64,000 bases of DNA from Cavenderia fasciculata. Lineage: Eukaryota > Evosea > Eumycetozoa > Acytosteliales > Cavenderiaceae. Where the stretch lies: contig NW_004457736.1 in the NCBI RefSeq assembly GCF_000203815.1, positions 992,001 to 1,056,000 of the forward strand, given 5' to 3'. This document shows, piece by piece, positions 29,972-41,505 of the stretch. The notes beneath the pieces were generated by a model. The model had not been told where the DNA came from and searched no databases. It was given only the letters and a program-made list of their open reading frames with translations. A program made the position numbers and the translations under genes. Within the stretch, counting starts at the first letter, position 1, and the number at the start of each line of letters is the position of its first letter.

Positions 29972-31660
29972 TTATCTTTTTTCAAAGATGACTTTGAATG
30001 GGATTGGTTGAAGTGTAATACCAACTGCACTATGATCAAGATGAATTGGTAGTCCATCAACAGATCTAATTTTAAATCCATATAATAGATTAGCACATAA
30101 AAGATATGATGCAATATCTGATAGATTGGAACCTGGACAACTTCTAACCCCAACACCAAATGGTAAGAAATGAGATGAATGGTTATCGTTTAGAAATCTT
30201 TCTGGCAAAAATATTTCTGGATCCTTGTAATAGCATTCATCGTGATGAACAGCCCAAACATTTTGTTGCATGATTGCTCCTTTTCTAATTAAATAGTCAC
30301 CAACCATTGTATCTTGTTTACATTGTCTTGGGAGTGATAATGGTGCAGGTGGTAGAATTCTAAGAGTTTCCTTTATCACTGCATTTAAATAGGGTGTATT
30401 TTGTCTATCTGAAATCGTTATTTTAACATCACCATCATTCTTTTTTAATTGATACAATTCATTATAAACCTTTTCTTGAACATTTGGATTATTGACAGCC
30501 ATCAAAGTAAACATTGTAAGAAATACTCCACTTGTATCAACACCACCAAGATAAAAATCAATGATTGTATTTACAATTGAAATCTCTGATCCTCCTTCTA
30601 AAATCATTTTATCCAATAAATTTCTAGGACTATAAAAAAAATAAAATTAATTATTAAATAAATAAATCTTTTTTCTTTTTTACATACTTTTTAGAATCCA
30701 AAGTTGATAATTGATAATCATAAAATTGTTTAATATAATTGAATAAAACCTTTCTTTCCTTTTCAATTTTTGAATATTTAAATTGGACTAGATTTGATAA
30801 TAAATCAATACAATAGTAAATTGAAACTGGATTGTGAATAGTTAAAAATTGATCAAATAAATGTTCCATTCTTTTATATTCTTCTCCCATTTGATTTTGG
30901 TCCAAAGATAAAATTAAATTTGTATTAACATCCATTGCATATTCTCTAAATATTTGTTTTGGATTAATCTTTTGAAAAAAAAAAGAAAAAAAATGGTTAG
31001 AAAAAAAGTTTCTATAAATAATCTTTTTTTCTTACAAGACAATTTGAATGATTAATAAATTTGTTGATAGCTTCATTACAAATATTTGTAATGGCAGGAT
31101 AATAGGATTTTAATTTTAGATTTGAAAATTGACCACCCAACAATTCTTTGTTTCTATACCAATTCTCTGAATGTGATCCTAAAACACCAGTTCCATGACC
31201 AGTCAAAGACCCAAACACCTTTATACTAGGTCTATCAATGAAATTGTCAATATTCTTTACCCATATTTCTTTAATATATTCCGGATCACTAACATTGACA
31301 ACATAATTATCACCTACCCACATTGCAAATACCTTTCCATACTAAATCAAAGTAAGGATTAATATAAATCAATTTTTTTTATCCTCTTTCAATACAAACC
31401 TTTTTTGACAATTTAACATAAGAAGTTAAGTCTCTAGGATCAAGGCTTAAAAGTGATCCAATAAATGGTAGGTTAAACTTTGGCATTGGAGGATCAAAAG
31501 TAGAATACAGTTTATTCTTTTTTATCTATGTTTGAATAATATATTGGTTTGGTTTGGTTAGAGGATTGATAAAGATTAAAATTTAAAGATCTGTACTTAC
31601 AAAAGAAAGGATACAGTAAACTAGAAAACTAATTAAAATTATATTGACTAGAAAATTCAT
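29972..31660 (-). CDS. cytochrome P450 (five exons)
   Basis: Exons 31660-31601, 31525-31400, 31341-31036, 30968-30688 and 30629-29972 join in phases 0, 0, 0 and 2, giving about 476 residues, normal for a P450. Residues 1-20 are a hydrophobic ER anchor (MNFLVNIILISFLVYCILSF), followed by a proline-rich hinge (DPPMPKFNLPFIG). The diagnostic motifs are all present: the I-helix GGVDTS (about 286), ExxR as KETLRI (about 344), LPERF (about 398) and the haem loop FLPFGVGVRSCPG with its ligand Cys at about 422. It should be a microsomal haem monooxygenase needing a P450 reductase. It resembles dictyostelid CYP508-type proteins, but the subfamily cannot be fixed by eye. Exon 1 encodes only the anchor. 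All introns are 60-80 nt and AT-rich. My base count near 30600 may be off by one; the phases support the exon start given. Confidence 0.9.
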
Positions 31661-31972
31661 TCTTGAAAGATAACTATTCTAATTAATTAATAAATAAATA
31701 AATTGATTTCAGAATATGATCTATACTGTATGACAGGGTCTTTACAATATTGTAATTATTTTTTGTTGGTTGAACGTTTTAAATCTAAACTGTTCGTCCG
31801 AACAGATCAAAAATGTGGTTCACCATTGGTTTGTCAAAACTGGTTCCCACTAAAAACAAAAAAGGGGGGGTGTTATTAATTAGATCTACACAAACGATAG
31901 AAAACCAGACCACTCTAAGGGTCTAACTGTTTTAAATTAAATTATTTTTTATTATTATTTCTTTTTCTTTTT
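31661..31972. other. region between the P450 promoter and the glutathione S-transferase 3' end
   Basis: AT-rich with a short GC-richer patch at about 31780-31860 (AACTGTTCGTCCGAACAG is an imperfect inverted repeat around 31788-31805) and an AAAAAAGGGGGGG run. No gene seen. Confidence 0.4.
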
Positions 31973-32798
31973 CTATCTATCACGATTGAATAAAACTTTA
32001 CGTTCTTCTTCGGTGAATGGTTTCTTTGGATCTGCAGCTTGACTTTCTTGATAATATTGAACGTAAGCTTTAACAGCGTCGAGGTTGGCAAGACGAGAAT
32101 GATATTCAAAGAGTTTGGGGAATTGTTCTTGAGTAAGTTCTGGAATCAATGTAATCATCTTTGACCATGGGTAGATAGCAAGATCGGCAATTGAAAGTTC
32201 ATGACCTGCGATGAATGGGTGTTTAGAAAGTTGACGTTCAAAGAGATGAAAGAGACGAGACACTTCGGTAAAATGACGTTTGATTGAATACTCTATCTTT
32301 TCAGTAGCAAATACATTGTAGTGATAGTACTGTCCGAGATTTGGTCCCAATCCAGACATTTGAAGGAATACCCAATTGAGTACTTCATAATGAGCTTGTG
32401 GATGGGTATCGACATTTGGTAATAATTTACCCTTTCCATAAGTCTTGGCAAGATACAAAAGAATGTTACCTGATTCCCATAGTGTCAAAGGTTCACCAGT
32501 TTCACCAGTTGTATTTGGATCAACTAATGCTGGAACTAGATTAAAGTTTAAAAAAAACAAAAAACAAACTTGTTAGGGGAATGAAAGAACAATTTCTTTT
32601 AATATTTTTGTTTAATTACTTTTACTTGTTTGGATTGATTTTAACAAAGGCATCTTCAAATTGTTCACCCTTTTTAATATTAATATTAATAGTTTCAAAT
32701 GGTAACTCTAATAGTTTTAATAATATGAAAACCTTTGCTCCGTTTGGAGTATTAAGAGTATAAAATTTAATTGGTTTTAAAGTTGTAGTAGTTGACAT
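31973..32798 (-). CDS. glutathione S-transferase, Ure2p/YfcG (nu)-like
   Basis: Exon 1 is 32798-32626 (MSTTTTLKPIKFYTLNTPNG ... FVKINPNK) and exon 2 runs from about 32541 to 31973. The N-terminal thioredoxin-fold half has FYTLNTPNGAKVFILLKLLE, the NPNK...VPALVD turn containing the conserved cis-Pro, and LTLWESGNILLYLA, the Glu-Ser glutathione-binding motif. The C-terminal helical half has MSGLGPNLGQYYHY, typical of YfcG/Ure2p-type (nu class) enzymes, and HELSIADLAIYPW, the N-capping box. These enzymes show disulphide-bond reductase and peroxidase activity with glutathione in the cytosol. The only visible donor (AACAA|GTAAAA) and acceptor (TCTAG|TTCCAG) leave the frame out by one base, so either an unusual splice is used or one base is missing at the exon 1 end (a G would give the usual NKV). 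Confidence 0.85.
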
Positions 32799-33190
32799 TG
32801 TTGTAAATAATTAGAGTATTAGATGATTTAAATAATTGAATTGATGATTTATTAAATCGCATCAATTGAATGTATAAATAGACATCTTGGAAAATAAAAT
32901 TAAATTAAAACAATTGCTTAAAAAGAAGAATGTCATTCTTCTTACAAAAAAAAAAACAAAAATCGGGATTGTTTAACCCCGCGGATCAGGAGCCAGAAGA
33001 GGAATACTGTTCGCATGCTCTGGTTGATGAAAACTCAAAGAAATTTGGTTCACCGAAACATGATGAACAATCCTTTCATAATATTATAATATCTATCATT
33101 TAAATTATGTGTTCATTTTTTAATAAAATGATTTCTTCTTCTTTTTACTTTTTATTATTATTTAATTTAATTAATTATTTTATTATTTAT
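32799..33190. other. glutathione S-transferase promoter and med16 downstream region
   Basis: AT-rich apart from a GC-rich island at about 32966-33070 (GGGATTGTTTAACCCC is an inverted repeat, followed by GCGGATCAGGAGCC). The island has no reading frame and does not fold as a tRNA; a small non-coding RNA or old insertion is possible but unproven. Confidence 0.4.
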
Positions 33191-36100
33191 TTATTGTTGT
33201 ATCATAACAGGATTTGAATTTGAACCAGGAGGAGCTGATGTATTCATATTATTATTATTTGTATTACCTGTTTGTTGTTGTTGTTGTAATTGTTGTAATT
33301 GTTGTTGTTGTTGTTGTTGTAATTGTTGTTGTCTTTGTTGAAGTAATTGTAATTGTTGTTGTTGTTGTAAATAGAGAGGATAGAAATGTTCACGAATCAA
33401 TTTCCATTTACCACCACAAAGAGGACATGCCAAAGCCCAACGATCAGACCAAAAGAGAGCCGTCTTTCTAACCAATGTCATTCGATGGCATCGCGTACAT
33501 TTTTTAATTGGTTTTTCGACCTTTGGTGCAATGGGAATTCGTGTTATGCAGTCGTGAGCCAATCCAACAATTTCTGTACACTTTGATGCATATTTAAATC
33601 CATTGTCAATGATTGGTATTGTTGCTGATGATGACGAAACTGCTAAATGGTTGTTGGTAGCTGTACTACTTAATGAACTAGTAACATTGGGAGATGATAC
33701 AACAGACAGTGATGATGTTGCGGATACGGCAGCAGCAGCAGTTGGAGTCATGGGAGTAGTTGGTTTGATTGGATTTTGGTCCAAGAAACCGTCAAGAGGA
33801 GGGTCGAGATCCAACAGCGAAAATGAAATGTTGAGATGTGTTTCATTTACCTCTCTCAACAATTGTTGTGGTACTCTTTGTGAAATGATTCCATTTAGAC
33901 CTTTGATAAACTCTTCAATTTTACAACTATCAATCGATGTTAGGTAAGGTAGTTGAGAAGTATTTGAACATACTGGAATGGGATTACCATTTGCATCAGT
34001 ACCACTAGAATTACTAGTCTCTGATGAACCTTGTCCTCCACCGCCACCACCATGATTCGAGGCGATCCAAGATAAATTATTTTTAAGGAAATAATTGACC
34101 ATTGCCAATTGACGTTCTTGACTAGGATCATTGAGTAACAGTGCCATCAAATCAGTTACAAATGCACCATAAATCTCTGATACTGCCTTTACATCTGTTT
34201 CTTTATATTTCACTTTACTACTATCATTTGGATTCTTTTCTTTATATGCTCTTGAATAATTTAATAATTCACTCAATGATAATAATATATTTCCATCAAA
34301 TAATAAACTTACCTAAAAATAAATAAAAAAAAGTATATAAGTAAGTTATTTTTGGTTTCTTTTTCCTTTTCTTTTTTCTTTTTTTCTTTTTCTTACAAGA
34401 GGATGATAAGTTTTAGCTTTTTTAAATTCAATAAATTGAAGAGCATAAAAATTATCAAGTGATTGAAATTCTGTATCGGTAGGGATGGCTGAAGTCCATT
34501 CTGATCTTGTGAATAAAATGTGCAGATAGACAACATTTTTGAGGAAAAAGTAGGTAAATTCAATCACCCAATCGATGAGGAACGACATGTTTTCCTTGTC
34601 TTCTGACGGAGCCGCTTGTTCACATACTGGTTGTAATGAACTACGAATAGTATCCAACATGTAGTGAATATACATTTTAGATTGACTATCAACAAACGCA
34701 ATCTCCATTCCAACTACCATTCTATAAATCGTTGATTTAATTGTTTCCAATGTTGATCTATTACATAATGGTTGATTTGTCAAAACTATTTTTCTATTAC
34801 TATTATTACTATTACTATTAGGTGAAGTTGAACTTGTTGATGCTTCATTATTATTACTATTATTATTGTTTGATTTCTTTTGATCATTACAATCAATTGA
34901 AAGTTTTGCAATGACATGTCTAAATGTATCAAAATGTGATGGAGATGAAACTGAATAGATACGAAGGATGACCAATATATCCCACCAATCGGCGGTACGA
35001 AGAATAGACAATTGGAAAAGATGATTTAACCATTGCGACAAGACTGGTTTGGCCAATTGTGTGCATGGTACTGCTTGGATGTGTAGATGGTTGTCATTGG
35101 TCACAGTGGCAACCAAACATCCATTTGGCGATGGTATACACGACACTGGTGTAATGAATGGCAGTGGTGTTGCCGATGGTGGCGATGCCGTTGCAACAAC
35201 AGTCGACATTGGTAATTTACTTTTACACAATGGTTGAAAGGTGGTACTTGAAATGGCTTCAATCTCTCCACCATAATAACATAACCATATAATCGATGTC
35301 AAATTTGAATAATGTATTGTTGATACATTATTTTGAAATGAAAAAATATTACCAATATGACTAGTACTGGTATCTTTTTGATTTTTTTTAGTTTCTGTCT
35401 TTTTTGATGATTTACCAAATAATAATTTTTTTGTACATGTCCATTCAGTCCATTGAGTTGAACTGTCTTTTCCAAACATATCAATGATTTGTTTGTGTTG
35501 TGATGACTGACCTTCCCGTCTCTCCCAACGATACAATATCGAACTATCCATTCCCTTGCTCAACACATTGATTGCATTGGGTGAATTGTCAAAAATAATC
35601 CTTTCAATTTGTTGATTCTTTTTACTTTCAATTAATATTTCCTCTTCAAATATAATATCATTTAAATATATTATTGATGATTGAAATAATTGTCCAACTA
35701 AAAAAAAAAATTAAAACAATTAAATAATTAAATAATTAAATAAATAAATAAGTATAAAGTATTTCTTTCTCTTTTCTATTCTATTCTTTTGTTTCTATTT
35801 ACATTTTGTATAAATATCATAATTTAATTGATGAATTGAAATATTATTTCCACCCATTGATTTTGAATGAATTGCAATTAAAATGTTTTCATCTTTGAAT
35901 GAAATAATATCGGCGCAATCAATAGTTGAATAAGGTGACATTTCAAAATCCCTCATTAATATTTCTTTCCATTTTTGTTCAATTAAATTGTATGTTATTA
36001 ATATAATCTAAATATAAATAAATAAATATTAGTATCCTATAATTAATTATTTATTTATATTTATATATTTACCTTTCCTTCTTTTGTTATAATTAATAAT

Positions 36101-36207
36101 GATTGAATAATGATTTCATTTGAAGGATTAATTGAATTTTGTTTAATTGGTGGAATTGATGATTGACTATTATTATTATTATTTGATGTTGATGATGATT
36201 CGGTTTC

Positions 36208-36241
<34 letters not shown>

Positions 36242-37122
36242 TATTCATTATTATTATTTGGAAAAGGTATTGGGTAATAAGAAGATTTGATTGAAATGAA
36301 TCTACAAAGTAATAGAGAGGGATAATTCAATGTTTCTATACATTCCCATTCATCGATTGTATCTTTTTTACGCCATAGACACACTTGACTACTTAGATCT
36401 GATGATAGTAGCAATGGTCCTTGTTGTGTACTCCATTCCAAATATTTGATTTGTTCATGATTGGTTTTAATTGTTATATATTCATGTGGATAATCTGCTC
36501 TAACTATATAAATGTCTGTTGTAGTTGTACTATTATTTGATTGTTGTTGTTGTGTTGATTGATCTGTTGTTGTTGTTGTTGTTGTTGTTGGATTAATAAT
36601 ACTATTTCTTTTATCTGTATATTTTGATGTACTATTGCTATTGCTATTGCTACTACGACCACTATGTTGATTAGTTGTAAATGCAATAAGATTATCATTT
36701 GACCATGCAATCAATTGAACGGCACCTCCAAGTCTATCATTGTACAATGATGGAATATCACGTGCACCATCAAATGTATTAGAACTTGCAATTCGGTCGT
36801 TACTCATGTCCCTCTTGATAGACAATAACGATAAAGGATCATCATCATTCAAATCACTATCTGTCTCTATTATATCTTTATATAATCTTTTCTTTGTTGT
36901 TTGTTTATTATTATTATTATTCTTTACATTATTATTATTGGTTGATGTTGTTGTTGATGATTTAGTCAATGTTGATGGTGATACAACAGTTGAAGTAGAT
37001 GGTGTTTTTAAATTATAAAGTATAGATGATGTAGATGTAGATGAAGATGAAGATGGTAAAGATGAAGATGTTGATTTATCTTTATGTTGGTTAACAAGTA
37101 TTGACCAAACTGATTCCATCAT
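33191..37122 (-). CDS. med16: Mediator complex subunit 16
   Basis: Exons 37122-36073, 36007-35803, 35697-34397 and 34312-33191 join in phases 0, 1 and 0, giving about 1,225 residues. The N-terminal two thirds are a degenerate beta-propeller region (AVQLIAWSNDNLIAFTT, IKYLEWSTQQGPLLLSSD, VCLWRKKD) interrupted by Ser/Asn low complexity. The C-terminal part is helical and carries the zinc-binding signature of MED16: CTRCHRM (about 1124) and, after LFWSDRWALA, CPLCGGKW (about 1152), before a poly-Gln/Asn tail. MED16 belongs to the Mediator tail module, which contacts transcription activators and links them to RNA polymerase II. Length and domain order suit the family after allowing for dictyostelid repeats. 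The second ATG, one codon on, is an equal start. Confidence comes mainly from the C-terminal Cys pattern and overall plan. Confidence 0.75.
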
Positions 37123-37130
37123 TAATATTC

Positions 37131-37191
<61 letters not shown>
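37131..37191. repeat. (TATC)n microsatellite upstream of med16
   Basis: About 15 tandem TATC units just upstream of the med16 start codon, so in its 5' leader or promoter. A similar tract sits in the intron of the gene at 58127. Confidence 0.97.
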
Positions 37192-37999
37192 ATTTATATT
37201 GGTCTCGTCGTCGTTGTATCTATGTAAATACTAATTCATCTATTATCTCTATCTCTCTTCTCTTTTACTCTTTTACTCTTCAATTAAAATAATAGTCAAA
37301 GTGTGTTTAAAATAGATAGATAATAATAAATGAGTCTAAGAAAATGAAGAGGAGTAGCTGCAAGTTCATGAAAAAGAATCCTTTTTTGGGTTTTAGCAGC
37401 TGTATAATGTGTTAATGGCAAAACCTATAATTATTTGTTTTTTTCCATGAGGGGGTTGCAAAAAGAGTAGAACCCTTCCTATTAATCATTATTTTATATG
37501 AACGAACTACATGAATCAAGGTGTCGTGCTGCACACATATGCAAGGATGGTTCTTGTGTCGTAGCTTAAAAACTCACTTATCGACTGGCTGCTGGCCAGT
37601 CTGCTGTCCGACTGACTGATCACAAAGGAAGAGAGGAGAGGACACGCCAAACACTGTCTTGCTTTTGCTATTGATGATCATTATTTTTCTTATTCAACCA
37701 CAACAATTATCACTTCTGGGCCATGTTCTCTCTTTTTTTACTAATCGTAACCGACTTATTTTTTTCATTAGGTTTGTGACCACTCCCCTGATAGAGTAGA
37801 TATTAATATCAGGTGTGACTCTATAGAATGTAATTGTTTCTTTTCAACATCGATGTGGCTATTCTTATGTGTGCAGAGTATCATTATTATCATTGGTCAG
37901 TATGCATGTGTACCATTTTTTATTGACAACTCGATCAACTGACACTTTTTTTTCTGTACTTGTTCGTTTTTTCGTATTTCTATTCCCATGACCGACTGA

Positions 38000-38070
38000 C
38001 CAGTTTAATGATTCATAGACGACGATTCATACACTGAAAACGGCAATCAATATCATAAATGGCTTCAAAC
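38000..38070. repeat. 71-bp direct repeat, copy 1
   Basis: Begins CCAGTTTAATGATTCATAG and ends ATAAATGGCTTCAAAC. Matches 38353-38423 over its whole 71-base length with six mismatches and no gaps. Confidence 0.9.
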
Positions 38071-38352
38071 TAGCTTTCCCAATTGTCAGTTACACGTGTA
38101 GTTCACCGAGACTACGCGAGTGTCGCATGGAGCCTAGAGCTGGGGCCCGATGGATCAACGGGGTGTATTACTACTCTTTTGATATACCGGGATCCGCACA
38201 TCTTGCTCAACCCAATCTTATATTTTAATTTAAATGAAACAAACAAACAAACCACATATATATATATATATATATCTAAGGATGATATCAATATCTTGAG
38301 CTAATTTGAACTGTGATGTCTATACCTCACACCTTCAACTTGTCCATACTTA

Positions 38353-38423
38353 CCAGTTTAATGTTTCATTGACGACGATTCATACACTGAAATCCTCAAT
38401 CGATATCATAAATGGCTTCAAAC
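38353..38423. repeat. 71-bp direct repeat, copy 2
   Basis: Begins CCAGTTTAATGTTTCATTG and ends ATAAATGGCTTCAAAC. Same orientation as copy 1, start-to-start distance 353 bases. The 282 bases between the copies include the GC-rich patch. Confidence 0.9.
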
Positions 38424-38569
38424 AATAAATCAGAATTAATTTAGAATAATATATACAAAAAAAAAAAAAAAAAGAAATTATTTAGTTATTTTTGTCTCAC
38501 AGACAATACAAATACAATACAATATAGTATTATAACACTTTCAAATCAATCAAATGCAAGTCAAAGAGT

Positions 38570-39084
38570 ATGAAGAGATTGTTAACGCTGTCGTCGTTGT
38601 TTCTTAGCACATGCAATGATGATCAACAAGATTCAAATGAACAAGAAGAAGAATGTACAAAGGAGATAGATCAATTTATTCATAATGGTAAGCTATATCA
38701 ATCTCTATCTATCTATCTTTTGATGTCATTATATATATATTAACTATTATTATTACTTTTTAAATTAGAGCAACAAAGTAAAGATGATCACTATCATCCA
38801 TTATACAATTATAATAAGGGACAAGTTGAATATTCATTACCATGGCCGATCATTGGTAGAATATTGGATTTGGTTTGGTCGTGGTCGTCTATTTGTACAT
38901 GTTACTATAGTGACCAATCAATTAAAGCACTGAGGGCTCAAAGACTTGACCCTACTCGATTTGTCTATCACAAGAGTACACCAAGGAATCAATCATTGTG
39001 GGATGTCTACAAAGAGTCAAGAATGAAGTGTCCAATGCATTCGTATCACTATCAGTTGTTGAATGATCGGATTGTTGTGCCATC

Positions 39085-39155
<71 letters not shown>

Positions 39156-40307
39156 ATATATTCATCGATGCTTTATATTTGTTGAATGGTCACCGTGACC
39201 GATCATTAATGATCGAGGAGGATATTGTCAACATTACTTTAAATGATAAAAAGAGGAGATGGAGGTATCAACTTTTAGGTATATCTAAAAGAGTACATCG
39301 ATTCCTATCATCAAAGTATTTGACTTGTTTAGTTATTAAACCAACAACAACAACAACAAAAGCAGCAGAGTCAGATTATTGGAAACACCTAAACAATCCA
39401 TATTGTCCAATTAAAGATATAAGGGTAGTCACCTTGGTAGATACATTAAAGGATGATATTCCAACAACAACAACAACAACAAAAGCTACTACTTGTAATA
39501 GTATATTCAACTCTGTAGATAAACTAAAACTAGACAACTTTTTAGTCAAACAACACCATGTCAAAGAGTTGCCTCAAATATTCGGACATGTCAAATCGAT
39601 CAACGTCAAGATAACAACAATGGCCGTACCAAAGAGAGATTACTCTCAACAATTCCTAATAGGTTTTAATAATCTCACATCGATTAATTTAAGACTATTT
39701 CGTTCAAACTTGGATGTATTTCTAGAGACACTATCAAAAAAGACAACTTCAACTTCAACAACTTCAACTACAACTACAACATTATTAGTAACCAAACTTT
39801 TACTTCCAAGTAGATGTATATTTATAGAGGTTAATGAGAAATTAGCCAATACTCTTTTAAACAGTAATATTGTACCGCCACAACAAATGCCAAACCTTGA
39901 AATATTTCATTTAGAGGATTCATCACTTGGTAATACTATCAATAATATTCCAAAGATTTTTAAATTGGTAGTTCACTGTTCATACTCTGAAATGAAATCA
40001 TTTACCGATTACATTCCAACAACAAAAGATTTCAGAGTCATTAAATTCAAACCTAACCCATTTAAGCTACCTAGAACCATCTCATATTAAAGAAGGGTTT
40101 AGTGAATTAAATGTTTACAAGGTAGTGATTGACCATAACTTTGAAATCACCGATCTAATGATCAATAGTTTTGCAGCGTGTAGATATCAATACCATGGAT
40201 CAACATTTAAACAATCACCAACTAGACAATTTACATTTACAAAATCAAAAATTATATTACCAGAAATTATAATAGAACAACCAAAAGAAGAAATAAATGG
40301 ATCATAA
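38570..40307 (+). CDS. F-box-like family protein, array copy 1 (one late frame change)
   Basis: Exon 1 is 38570-38687 and exon 2 starts at 38769 (GTAAGC...TTAG, phase 1). The family hallmark is NYNKGQVEYSLPWPIIGRILDLVW, an F-box-like helix pair, followed by a Cys-containing CTCYYSDQ, then YQLLGISKRVHRFLSSKYLT and NNPYCPIKDIRVVTL blocks and a leucine-rich region. A poly-Thr run of about 24 residues from (CAA)n and three shorter ones are inserted. The main frame stops at 40088-40090, but family similarity continues in another frame from about 40070 (LEPSHIKEGFSELNV, ITDLMINSFAACRYQY) to 40307. The product is thus truncated by about 80 residues or the base is wrong. Unlike copies 2-4 it lacks the TEDELxSxxxKDLIVICxSL segment after the splice. 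Confidence 0.7.
39084..39155 (+). repeat. (CAA)n trinucleotide repeat in coding sequence
   Basis: About 24 units of CAA, read in the ACA phase as poly-Thr within array copy 1. It also produces a spurious poly-Leu frame on the minus strand. Confidence 0.95.
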
Positions 40308-40620
40308 ATAATTTAAAAATAATAATATTAATTAGATATTTACAAAAAATTGATTGGATTGATTTTTTTTCGTGATCATCGTTTAACAAAGAGATAGCAA
40401 TAGTCATTCATTCATTTATATCCTTTATCTACACTTGGGGTTTGTGTGGTCGTTTCGTTCTTTTGAAGACACAAAAAAAATACCTTTGGAAAAAAGTTAC
40501 ACCAACTTGGGATACAAAGAATGTTTGTTTTTTTTATAAGTAATATAATTTAAATATTGAAGTTTGAATACTATCACTTTTTTATTTTATTTAATATTAA
40601 CAGCTACACAAACTATTCCT
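40308..40620. other. gene-free stretch between array copies 1 and 2
   Basis: AT-rich with poly-T tracts. The expected first exon of copy 2 is not found here, although its intron end (TTTTTTTTAG at about 40620-40630) is preserved. Confidence 0.5.
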
Positions 40621-41505
40621 TTTTTTTAGAAAGTAATGATGGTGACTGCACATACACAGAAGATGAGTTGAAAAGTAAACTTAAAAAGGATTTAATTGTG
40701 ATTTGTGGATCATTGGATATAAAATCATCAATGAGTAATACAAAAGATACAATCATTCAACGAATAATGGATACACAAAATAGACGATTGGAATTGAAAA
40801 GTAAAATGGTTGATAATAATCCTTTATTCGATTATAATAAGGGACAACTAGAATATTCATTACCATGGCCAATCATTGGTAGAATATTGGATCTGGCTTG
40901 GACAGAATCAACTATTTGTACGTGTTACTATATTGATCAATTTGTCAATACTTTAAAAGTTGAAGAACTAGATGAACCTGAATAGTATGAATACGATTAG
41001 GATGATCCAAAGTATCTATCATTGGTGAATATGTACAAAGAATCGAGAATGAAATGTCCAGTGCACTCAGACGGAGATATACAATTTTAAGCGTATCTAA
41101 AAGAGTACATCAATTCCTATCGTCAAAGAATTGTACAAACCTTGTATTCAACCCCGATACAAAGGCTTGGGAACACTTGACCAACCAATACTGTCCAATC
41201 AAAGCACCCAAGTCTGTCACCTTGTTGAATACACTATATAGTCTACCTCCAGGTACAGCAACGTGTACTTTCAGTTCGGTCGAGAAGCTCAAGCTTGACA
41301 ACTACTATAGTCTCAATGCACACAATGTCAAAGAATTTCCTAAATTCTTTAAGAATATCAAATCGTTGACAACAACCAATTATGGAGGTTTCATATTGGA
41401 TTTCAAGTATCTCACATCGCTCAACTCAATTCAAAAAAAGTTTGAATTTACCATAACTTTGAAATCACCGATCTAATAATCAATAGTTTTGCAGCGTGTG
41501 TAAAG
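40621..41505 (+). pseudogene. F-box-like family, array copy 2 (decayed)
   Basis: Begins at a preserved acceptor site with TYTEDELKSKLKKDLIVICG, then KGQLEYSLPWPIIGRILDLA and CTCYYIDQF, but stops at 40985. Similarity resumes in a new frame (NMYKESRMKCPVHS, then YTILSVSKRVHQFLSSKNCT, NQYCPIKAPKSVTLL). It breaks again at about 41440, where the leucine-rich middle is joined directly to the C-terminal HNFEITD-type block (DNA shared with copy 1 at 40130-40180). There is no first exon. At least three lesions, including a deletion of several hundred bases. Its 3' end runs straight into copy 3. Confidence 0.85.

Larger units (their letters stand above)
37192..38569. other. 1.4 kb gene-free region with a direct repeat pair
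   Basis: Lies between divergent med16 and the first gene of the second F-box array. It is AT-rich near both genes, but 37500-38350 is of mixed composition with GC-rich patches, notably 38090-38160 (CGAGACTACGCGAGTG, GAGCTGGGGCCCGATGG). No supported coding sequence; a 73-codon ORF there looks accidental. Two copies of a 71-bp repeat flank the GC-rich part. Confidence 0.5.

Noticed and set aside
32966-33070. Second tRNA or rRNA fragment in the GC-rich island
   Set aside because: Does not fold as a cloverleaf and shows no rRNA signature that I recognise.
38083-38304. 73-codon ORF in the GC-rich patch near the 71-bp repeats
   Set aside because: Ends in a simple AT repeat, has no homologs that I recognise and no promoter or splice context.
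38952-39155. Minus-strand poly-Leu ORF
   Set aside because: Produced only by the (CAA)n tract on the other strand.
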